From the NCBI GenBank assembly GCA_965371445.1, contig CBDUYN010000175.1, positions 1 to 21,121 of the forward strand: 21,121 nt of DNA, read 5' to 3'. This document shows positions 15,973-21,121 of the stretch, one piece after another. Position numbers and translations under genes: made by a program. The stretch is from DASWIG01 sp965371445 (GTDB taxonomy: Bacteria; Acidobacteriota; Thermoanaerobaculia; Multivoradales; J023). A model generated the notes under the pieces. That model ran no database searches. It was not told the DNA's origin and was given only the letters and a program-made list of their open reading frames with translations. How positions within the stretch are numbered: the first letter of the stretch is position 1; every line of letters begins with the position of its first letter.

Positions 15973-16287
15973 TCAAGCCCCAGGCTCCGGCTGTATCACG
16001 GTAGCTTGCTGCATCAAAACTCTCCTATCTCTGATGGGAACGCTCTCACGCAGCAGCAACTGATCAAGTTGCCCGTTGACGTTCTGGATACTCCCGTTGT
16101 GCCCAACCACTCGATTCGTCCATGTAGAGTTATTAGGGCCGCGACGGACCGCCGCCTTCAGCATAGCGCTTATTGACTGTGTTCCGAGGCGATGACCGTA
16201 CGCCCATACAGACAGGTTCCGGTAGGTCGTGATTTCGCCGTGCTCAACGTGCTGTTGGAGGCAGCGAAGAAGCTCTTCGTTATCCAT
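15973..16287 (-). CDS. Divergent MGMT / alkyltransferase-like protein, no active cysteine
   Basis: A 104-residue protein; its ATG at 16287 is preceded by GGGAGAG at a good distance. The order of motifs follows the C-terminal DNA-binding domain of O6-alkylguanine transferases: HGEITTYRNLSVWAYG (residues 17-31, the helix-turn-helix entry 'GxVTTYG'), a helix with SAMLKAAVRR, then NSTWTNRVVGHNGSI (53-67) where the family has PCHRVV-x-x-x-G, and a final L-L-x-R-E-x-V. The cysteine position is Thr57 and the following His is Asn58, so it cannot accept alkyl groups. Proteins of this kind (ATL) bind alkylated guanine and recruit excision repair. Such a role is inferred, and the Arg-finger position also looks changed. 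It is the first gene of cassette 5. Confidence 0.65.
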   Translation of the reverse strand: MDNEELLRCLQQHVEHGEITTYRNLSVWAYGHRLGTQSISAMLKAAVRRGPNNSTWTNRVVGHNGSIQNVNGQLDQLLLRESVPIRDRRVLMQQATVIQPEPGA

Positions 16288-16357
16288 GTTACACTCTCCC
16301 AGTCCTCGATGGTCTTCCTATCGATTAGCTTCGAATCCATTCCACTCTAACTAAGAT

Positions 16358-16487
16358 GCCGCACAACGGACAAAGATCAGGGGCGCCCATCCAGCCACCT
16401 CTGACGACCGTCGAAGCCGCTGTTCGTACAGCCACCACGGACTGTAGATACGGCTGTGGCGTCCCCTGCGTCTGGTTGTTAGGCGGC
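16358..16487 (-). repeat. attC site C (long type)
   Basis: A 130-bp site. On the minus strand it opens with GCCGCCTAACAAC, containing the classical R'' box GCCTAAC (RYYYAAC), and closes with GTTGTGCGGC. The inner arms GACGCAGGGGACGCC and GGCGCCCCTGATC pair with unpaired bases. The central part shares GCCGTATCTA and GGGCGCCCCTGAT with site D, so both belong to one attC lineage. It lies 3' of an ORF-poor cassette and immediately before the MGMT-like cassette. Confidence 0.85.
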
Positions 16488-16685
16488 GTGCCTTGGCTCG
16501 GCCGCCCTTTTCCCCTCATCGGCGAACCTCGACGTTTTCCGCACCGCTCTGGACGATCGTCGGAGCTGTGCGAGCCGGATTCAGCTGGGTCAGAGAACCG
16601 AGGCGGCCTCCTCTCGAAAAACGTTCGGATCCTACAGCCTATCAGCAACCTGAACGGCTTGACGCAGCTCGACGAGAAGTGACGA
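16488..16685. other. ORF-poor cassette 4
   Basis: The 198 bp between attC C and attC B contain no convincing gene on either strand. The open frames that cross it read into the flanking attC sites and have arginine/proline-rich composition typical of chance frames. There is no good ribosome site. Cassettes without genes are known from other arrays and may carry promoters or small RNAs. I see no clear promoter here. Confidence 0.5.
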
Positions 16686-16751
16686 GCCCAAACGCTTCGA
16701 GATGAGCGTTGTCGACCGAAGCTCAGCGGGCGCTCGATTGACTTGTTATGT
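16686..16751 (-). repeat. attC site B (short type)
   Basis: A 66-bp site starting 22 bp after the TIR-like gene's stop. Minus-strand ends are ACATAAC and GTTTGGGC, which fit R'' and R' boxes loosely. The inner arms TCAATCGAGCG and CGCTCATCTCGA pair imperfectly around a short variable loop. The arms resemble those of site A (CAATTGAGCGG with CCGCTCATCGG), which supports common descent. Confidence 0.72.
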
Positions 16752-16773
16752 GTCGATAAGTCCTGGTTCATAG

Positions 16774-17961
16774 TCAGCTCACTAACGCCCGGAGTTCATC
16801 CGCTAGTTCGATTACCGAGCGAAGAAAATTGTCAACTGGCCTCCGGCCAGTCTCTAAACGCTCGAAGATCTCCAATTGATGGAGCTTCATCGCCGTTTCC
16901 CTAAGAGCCGCAGAATCAACACCTACGGGAGAAAGATCGAAATAGGATAGATGGAGGAGCCCTTGGCCCTCTTTCGACCCCTTGGTCTTTATCTCCTCCC
17001 AGCGCCTGAATCCTGCTTCGCTGCGCGCTTCCTCGGATAGGCTGTCTAGCCGCCGGGAAGCCGACCGGATTGCGTCAGCAGCGGCCGCACCTGCTTCTTC
17101 GTCAAGACCCTCATCATCCTTGAGAAGGCTCGTCTTGATTCTATGTGCAAGCTCAACCGCAGTCTGCACCGCCTGCAAGTAATCTTCCCAGTTTTTTCTA
17201 CCCAAGCCGACAGGCTGAGCGACTACGTCATCGATTTGAGAGGCTAGATTCCGCAAGTCTTCCGAGAGTCCCAGCTCAAGTGCCTGCTCCGGAACAGCTA
17301 AGTCACGAAGAGCCTCTGCATTGTGGCGGAATCCGTATTGGGCCTCATCAAACCACGGATTCCTCGCTCTTTCCCGCATCTGCTCAGCTATCATGAGAAA
17401 AGAGATGAGCTCTGACAGAAGCCCCGATACGTAGTCCTGAAACCGCTCTCTATTCGCAGACCTTTCGCTTTCCACAAGGATCAGCCGCAATGCATTCTCA
17501 AGGCCCCTCCTGACAGCAGCTCGCGCCTCTCTAGGGGCGTCTTGAGGTCCTAATGAGTAAGTCAGCGCGCGCTTGAGTCGAAGATCGAAAGGGAGATTCT
17601 CAATAGGGCCATAATGGCTGTTAAAAACTAGTACAACACGGTTAGGACCTAAAGCCTTAAACGCATATCCAAGTTCAATCAAGACATTTGGATTTGGAGT
17701 GGCCTTAGCTCCCTCTCCTCGAGTGATGAGGGACACATCTGCGACGAAGACCGCGGCTTTATCGATCTTATCGAGAATCGTCGCCCCTATGTCTGGTGCG
17801 CCCGCAACGCCGGCCGTATCTTGGTCTAGCCTCAGAGCGATGTCGAGCTTGGCGTCTAGGCCCAAGGCCGCGATGGCCTGCTCAAGCGCTCGCTGGATCA
17901 GAGTCCGATTAGTCTTGTTGGGCAGCTGGCGCTGCCATGAGTAGAAAACAGTGTTAGTCAC
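16774..17961 (-). CDS. TIR-like nucleotide-binding domain protein, cassette 3
   Basis: A 395-residue protein starting at GTG 17961; an in-frame stop lies just upstream and AAGGA precedes it. Residues 1-145 form a TIR-like domain: VFYSWQ (5-10), RLDQDTAGVAGAPDI (44-58), AVFVADVS (70-77), then PNPNVLIELGYA (89-100), where Glu96 sits at the place of the catalytic glutamate in TIR NADases, and LPFDLRLKRALTYSLG. The remainder, about 150-395, is predicted mostly helical, with no second domain I can name. Domains of this kind occur in bacterial immune proteins that degrade NAD or bind nucleotide signals, so abortive phage defence is a reasonable guess. NADase activity is not demonstrated by sequence. 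It is the sole gene of its cassette, with attC B just after the stop. Confidence 0.8.
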   Translation of the reverse strand: MTNTVFYSWQRQLPNKTNRTLIQRALEQAIAALGLDAKLDIALRLDQDTAGVAGAPDIGATILDKIDKAAVFVADVSLITRGEGAKATPNPNVLIELGYAFKALGPNRVVLVFNSHYGPIENLPFDLRLKRALTYSLGPQDAPREARAAVRRGLENALRLILVESERSANRERFQDYVSGLLSELISFLMIAEQMRERARNPWFDEAQYGFRHNAEALRDLAVPEQALELGLSEDLRNLASQIDDVVAQPVGLGRKNWEDYLQAVQTAVELAHRIKTSLLKDDEGLDEEAGAAAADAIRSASRRLDSLSEEARSEAGFRRWEEIKTKGSKEGQGLLHLSYFDLSPVGVDSAALRETAMKLHQLEIFERLETGRRPVDNFLRSVIELADELRALVS

Positions 17962-18024
17962 TCTGTCGATTCCTTGCGAGGATCATCGTTTCACCTGCTC
18001 AAAGACTCTCGGTCGAAGTGAGGA

Positions 18025-18088
18025 GCCGCAGAACGGCTTGCCGATGAGCGGCGGTCTTCCGTCCGCTCAATTGGCGTTGTTCTGCGGC
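18025..18088 (-). repeat. attC site A (short type)
   Basis: A 64-bp site with perfect 10-bp inverted ends, GCCGCAGAAC (18025-18034) and GTTCTGCGGC (18079-18088). The inner arms GCCGATGAGCGG and CCGCTCAATTGGC pair with a central mismatch and one extra base, around a loop near TCTTCC. This is the textbook folded attC layout. It lies 44 bp 3' of the stop of the 318-residue gene. Confidence 0.88.
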
Positions 18089-18132
18089 TCTTCATCTTGT
18101 ACTCCATCGATCTTAGATTTGTGCCCGAAAGA

Positions 18133-19089
18133 TCAGCCTTGGTCTTGGTCGTAGCTTGCAATGATCTCCTCCTGAGTGAATGGTGTAGTTGGAGATCCAG
18201 TAATAGTTGGCCCGAAAGTTGAATGCTGCGCCCCGGGTGCCCCCTGCATCAGCTGATGGAGATTCGGAAGTTCGTTAGGTATCCAAAATCTCAACTCCTG
18301 CGCGTCTTCCCCCGCCAGCTGTTTCAGGACCGAGAGCGTATTGTTCAGGACCGCACTACATATCTTTATAATTGCGCCTAGACTCCTTGCATCCCAATTC
18401 GTTGAGCACCTTTTCACTCCAAAATGATGACGAATTCCCGGCAACTGATCAAGGAGATAGAAATGAGAGCCATATGGGCTTGCAAAGATCGTTTGCATCT
18501 GATCCTCGGCCGGCCGTACGCCGACCTCCTCTTGAATTCCAATCCGGAGAACGTGCCCGCCAGAGCTAGCACGTAAGCCGTGCTTAATACCGTTGTATTC
18601 ATCCGTATTCAGTTGGCTTAGATACTGCCGAGCCGCAAACTGAAGGAATGAAGAGAACCTCTCTTCCACTTGAGACCTCGCCTCTTCATCCAGAGAAATT
18701 CCTGAATGTAGCATCTCGGCAAGAGAATCCCAAGTTACGGTAGGGGTAGGTCTTAGCTTGGTCAGAATCGGCTGTGCAGTATCCACCTTCCTTATTAGAC
18801 GTCGAAGATGCCGAGGCTGGTAACGCCGCAGCCAGCCAAATACGCAATCAGGGGCTTGAACAGCGGCGAAGATAAGGGCAAACATTGTTTCTAACGCCTG
18901 ACCATAGAAAAGGCGGAGAGCCTGCGCAGCCTGCCGCTCTGAGCTTTCGAGTGCTTCGAGATGAGTTGTCGCGACATACCGAAAAAAATCCGCATCGAAG
19001 CTTCTGAGGAACTCGATATTATGCCTCTGGAGGTCGGTATCCCAGACGCAAGCGGCATCTTCATCAACAACGAACTTGCTAAACTGCAT
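18133..19089 (-). CDS. Conserved-looking protein of unknown function, cassette 2
   Basis: A 318-residue protein from ATG 19089, chosen because AGAGGTGA lies 5 nt upstream; an in-frame GTG at 19095 would add two residues. It is soluble, rich in helices and without signal peptide or membrane segments. Notable patches are YGQALETMFALIFAAVQAP (about 62-80 from the ATG), a basic stretch RRYQPRHLRRLIRK, and EYNGIKHGLRASSGG (164-178). The N-x-x-KHG patch recalls HEPN-like helical proteins, but I cannot support that assignment. It shares its cassette with the 122-residue gene upstream, and no recombination site is visible between them. Confidence 0.8.
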   Translation of the reverse strand: MQFSKFVVDEDAACVWDTDLQRHNIEFLRSFDADFFRYVATTHLEALESSERQAAQALRLFYGQALETMFALIFAAVQAPDCVFGWLRRYQPRHLRRLIRKVDTAQPILTKLRPTPTVTWDSLAEMLHSGISLDEEARSQVEERFSSFLQFAARQYLSQLNTDEYNGIKHGLRASSGGHVLRIGIQEEVGVRPAEDQMQTIFASPYGSHFYLLDQLPGIRHHFGVKRCSTNWDARSLGAIIKICSAVLNNTLSVLKQLAGEDAQELRFWIPNELPNLHQLMQGAPGAQHSTFGPTITGSPTTPFTQEEIIASYDQDQG

Positions 19090-19155
19090 ACTCACCTCTT
19101 CTCTAAGAGATCTCGATTCCAGGTCTTAGCCGCAGTCAAGAGCCTTTCTCCACCT

Positions 19156-19254
19156 TCAGTTGGACCTCACTTGTTTGCGCACGAACGGGCCGCCGCCCCT
19201 CAGCGGCGTGAGGATCACGTCCGTCAGTAGGATCTGAATTGGATTCGTCGACAT
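19156..19254 (-). CDS. Possible 32-residue peptide between cassette 2 genes
   Basis: ATG 19254 starts 10 bp after the stop of the 122-residue gene, with AGGAT at a usable distance, and runs to a TGA. The product is MSTNPIQILLTDVILTPLRG followed by a short basic tail. The DNA inside also forms a small hairpin (CCTCA with TGAGG). It may be a real translation-coupled small gene, or merely spacer DNA. Confidence 0.3.
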   Translation of the reverse strand: MSTNPIQILLTDVILTPLRGGGPFVRKQVRSN

Positions 19255-19264
19255 TCGTTCAATC

Positions 19265-19633
19265 CTAAAAGGCCGCAGCCTGAAACTTCGTGTAGGTCTT
19301 GCTGTCGGTTGTTGCAAGAATCTTCTTCCCATCCTTAAAAACACAAATAAACGTCACCTCCTTTTTGCGGCCACCAAGAAGCAAACCTGCGAGTAGGCCG
19401 ACGGGACCCAATAGAGCAGCGCCGGCTATGCCCCAGCCTGCTGTGCCAGCGAGCTTTTTAACGCTCTCCTCGTTTGCTGTCTCGACTGTTGCTACATCCT
19501 TTGTGAGTAAATAGGTGCTATTTCCGCCCCCGCGTTCAGGGAAGATCAACCGGTACTCGCCACTCCAACCAGGCCCGAAACCAGCTCTTGTTTCCCCCCA
19601 GTCACCTGCGTGAACCTTTATTGTTAAAGGCAT
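19265..19633 (-). CDS. Small protein with glycine-rich hydrophobic segment, cassette 2
   Basis: A 122-residue protein from ATG 19631-19633, with a strong AGAAGGAGATAAGGA upstream. Residues 1-60 are polar (Gly/Trp-rich DWGETRAGFGPGWSG). Residues 63-88 form a hydrophobic, glycine-rich stretch (GWGIAGAALLGPVGLLAGLL) ending in GGRKK, and the C-terminus reads EVTFICVFKDGKKILATTDS. This 'Gly-rich segment plus TF-x-C-x-F-K-DG-x-K' architecture recurs in small uncharacterised bacterial proteins. It may be membrane-associated. It is the first gene of its cassette, about 95 bp after attC D. Function is unknown. Confidence 0.75.
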   Translation of the reverse strand: MPLTIKVHAGDWGETRAGFGPGWSGEYRLIFPERGGGNSTYLLTKDVATVETANEESVKKLAGTAGWGIAGAALLGPVGLLAGLLLGGRKKEVTFICVFKDGKKILATTDSKTYTKFQAAAF

Positions 19634-19727
19634 TGTCCTTATCTCCTTCTGTGCATTCGTCTATGTCGAGGATGCCTGTCGCAGCCGTGGTCTTCTCTTG
19701 GTCGCGTCTTCGGCTTTGCGGCCATCG

Positions 19728-19861
19728 GCCGCAGAACGGCATGCGCATCAGGGGCGCCCCTTCAGCCAGCTGTTGACGGTCGGCGAAGCTGCCAACCCTA
19801 CGCCCGCTACGGACGATAGATACGGCTGCGGCGTCCCTCTGCATGCGCTTTGTTCTGCGGC
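19728..19861 (-). repeat. attC site D (long type)
   Basis: A 134-bp site with perfect 10-bp inverted ends GCCGCAGAAC (19728-19737) and GTTCTGCGGC (19852-19861). The inner arms GCATGCGCATCAGGGGCGCC and GGCGTCCCTCTGCATGCGC pair with several unpaired bases. The large central part is homologous to site C (TAGATACGGCTG and CAGGGGCGCCC in both). It lies 92 bp after the stop of the pentapeptide-repeat gene. Confidence 0.87.
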
Positions 19862-19953
19862 TCTTTCTCATGTCTTCGCTTCTTGTTCTCCGTCTTGGTC
19901 GCTGCCTTCTCGTGATGCCGAACGATCCGTGAGTTGAGGACAACGCGCTGTTC

Positions 19954-20949
19954 TCATGCCTCCGGAGCGGGCTCTTTCTCCCAGGACTCCGGCCTGTTCA
20001 AGCCTTCCGGGAGTTCCGTCGTCCAGTCGCCGCGGGCTGAGTCGAGCTGTTCCTGGGTGAGCGTCGCCCCGGTGAGATCCGCCCCGGCCAGTTTCGCCTC
20101 GGTGAGATCCGCCCCGGTGAGATCCGCTTTGCGGAGTTCCGAGCGGCGGAGATCCGCCTCGCGGAGGACCGCCCCGGTGAGAAACGCCTCGTTGAGGTAC
20201 GCCCCGTTGAGGTGCGCCCTGGTAAGGTCCGCCCCGCCGAGATAAGCCACGTTGAGGTACGCACTGGTGAGCTTCACCCCGGCCAGTTTCGCCTCTCCGG
20301 GTAGGAGCCTCGCCCTGCTGAAGTACCCCCCCTGGAGTTGGATTATTTGCTTCTTGGTCTCTGCATCGGTGTCACGGCGTCCAACTACCGTGAGGATGGC
20401 CTGGATATAAGGAGCTACCTCAGGAATTAGCTCGGTGTTTTTCAACATCTGCGGGGATCCAGTGTACGCGTAAGGGGACGGTTCGTCCCCCGGCTGATAT
20501 TGGGGAGGCCGGTACTCTCGTGCGTACGCGCACAGCACCTCCATCACCATGCAGTGGTACCCTGAGAACTCCTGGGCGATCCGCTCAAGCGCGTAGATTC
20601 CACCGAACTTGAGGGCCAGACTCTCCTGTCCCAGCTGCTCTACGGCTTTGGTGAAACGTTCCGTGACGTGCCCTTGGGCTGCGGTCTCTGCCTGCTTTGC
20701 TGCGGTCTGCGCTTGCTCGTCGGCGATTTGAACTCGCCGCATGGCGACGTAGATGGCGAAGAGAACGGCGGTAGCTGTGAGCACCTTGGCGGTGATCTCT
20801 ATCTGCTCCAACGTCGGTTGCAAGACCGCAAGCCCGGAACCAACGGCGATCAACAAGAAGATCCAAACACCCCGTGGCCACTGACTCGAGCTGTCCTCGC
20901 GCCACGACCAAGGCTTCTTGAGCCACGACGAAATCGTCTTGGTTGTCAT
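19954..20949 (-). CDS. Membrane-anchored pentapeptide-repeat protein, cassette 1
   Basis: A 331-residue protein from ATG 20949 (weak AGAG upstream). It has a cytoplasmic N-terminus; two membrane helices, about 27-45 (GVWIFLLIAVGSGLAVL) and 53-70 (AKVLTATAVLFAIYVAM); and an Ala/Gln-rich coiled coil (VQIADEQAQTAAKQAETAA). A conserved segment FTKAVEQLGQESLALKFGGI / YALERIA (about 99-125) is often seen before pentapeptide repeats. Then come about 18 pentapeptide repeats of A(D/N/Y)L-x-x type, residues 208-300 (for example ADLTG, AYLNE, ADLRR), which should fold as a right-handed quadrilateral beta-helix. Such proteins are widespread and mostly of unknown function. A role in stress or phage defence is possible. 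It is the only gene of its cassette. Confidence 0.88.
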   Translation of the reverse strand: MTTKTISSWLKKPWSWREDSSSQWPRGVWIFLLIAVGSGLAVLQPTLEQIEITAKVLTATAVLFAIYVAMRRVQIADEQAQTAAKQAETAAQGHVTERFTKAVEQLGQESLALKFGGIYALERIAQEFSGYHCMVMEVLCAYAREYRPPQYQPGDEPSPYAYTGSPQMLKNTELIPEVAPYIQAILTVVGRRDTDAETKKQIIQLQGGYFSRARLLPGEAKLAGVKLTSAYLNVAYLGGADLTRAHLNGAYLNEAFLTGAVLREADLRRSELRKADLTGADLTEAKLAGADLTGATLTQEQLDSARGDWTTELPEGLNRPESWEKEPAPEA

Positions 20950-21013
20950 AAGGGCTCTTACGGTAAGCTAAACCTCATGCTGCAGGTTTCGTTTTGGGCG
21001 TCGGGTCTTTCGT

Positions 21014-21035
21014 TTTGCGGCCATCGGCCGCAGAA
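21014..21035 (-). repeat. Cassette-start-like repeat shared with attC D flank
   Basis: The 22-bp run starting TTGCGGCCATCGGCC and ending CGCAGAAC is present here and again at 19716-19737. On the minus strand it reads GTTCTGCGGCCGATGGCCGC, which is an R' box followed by a 6-bp hairpin (GCGGCC-GAT-GGCCGC). At 19716-19737 it straddles the crossover of attC D, so here it probably marks the boundary of the pentapeptide cassette with either an upstream attC or the primary attI site. No inner attC arms are recognisable on the right side. Confidence 0.55.
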
Positions 21036-21062
21036 CATTGTAAATATGCGGCCGAAGCGACC

Positions 21063-21121
21063 CTCTCTACATGTAGAGAGGGGGTCGCTACATGTAGAGA
21101 GGGGGTCGCTACATGTAGAGA
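21063..21121. repeat. 21-bp-spaced CTACATGTAG palindromic repeats at window edge
   Basis: CTACATGTAG occurs at 21067, 21088 and 21109, exactly 21 bp (two helical turns) apart, joined by AGAGGGGGTCG. The first copy sits in a perfect 18-bp palindrome CTCTCTACATGTAGAGAG (21063-21080). The series continues past the edge. The layout resembles operator or iteron arrays, or a tandem repeat in an integron platform. Function is unknown. Confidence 0.85.

Noticed and set aside
16325..16771. Minus-strand open frame across cassette 4 with a CPLC motif
   Set aside because: It spans attC B and attC C, and the CPLC comes from translated attC arms, so it is not a zinc-finger gene.
19156..19264. Possible further attC between the two genes of cassette 2
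   Set aside because: CCCGTTCGTGCGC resembles an R' box, but no matching R'' box and no pairing inner arms are found.
19602..19943. Minus-strand open frame of 113 codons over attC D
   Set aside because: It overlaps the recombination site and the start of the 122-residue gene, and is basic and low in complexity.
21057..21121. CRISPR array
   Set aside because: The 21-bp units are continuous, without unique spacers, and are built on a short palindrome.

Overview
High-GC bacterial DNA in two parts. Positions 1 to about 14.5 kb are GC-rich, with long gapless coding. They hold most of one giant nonribosomal peptide synthetase (NRPS) gene and a divergent gene for a secreted repeat protein. This style suggests a secondary-metabolite-rich phylum such as Acidobacteriota or Myxococcota, but no marker gene fixes the taxon. 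From about 15.3 kb to the right edge the sequence is visibly AT-richer and built quite differently.

Part 1 (1-12313, minus strand): one uninterrupted reading frame of 4104 codons that runs off the left edge. It encodes a TubC-type N-terminal docking domain, then C-A-T, then C-A-T with an FkbM-type methyltransferase inserted in the A domain between motifs A8 and A9, then C-A-T, then C and the first residues of a fourth A domain. Specificity residues read by eye suggest valine-like, serine (possibly methylated) and a basic residue. No epimerase or thioesterase is visible. A 587-residue exported protein with four related domains (12698-14461, plus strand) is transcribed divergently.

Part 2 (about 14.6-15.3 kb): a poorly coding junction with a probable decayed small gene, a 22-bp-period duplication and G/C homopolymers.

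Part 3 (15309-21121): an integron gene-cassette array with all cassette genes on the minus strand. Five attC-like recombination sites are visible. Three are long (130-134 bp: 15309-15441, 16358-16487, 19728-19861) and two are short (64-66 bp: 16686-16751, 18025-18088). Each has R-box ends and imperfect inner stems with unpaired bases. Four of the five lie directly 3' of a cassette gene or of an ORF-poor cassette, and the fifth closes the array. The cassettes carry, from right to left: a membrane-anchored pentapeptide-repeat protein; a small glycine-rich protein plus a 318-residue unknown protein sharing one cassette; a TIR-like nucleotide-binding protein; a cassette without a convincing gene; and a divergent MGMT/alkyltransferase-like protein followed by a small protein frameshifted in a C8 tract. 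No integrase is in the window. The orientation places it beyond the right edge, where a 21-bp-spaced CTACATGTAG repeat begins next to a cassette-start-like sequence. TIR-like and pentapeptide proteins on a mobile array make phage defence the most natural hypothesis, but that is inference.
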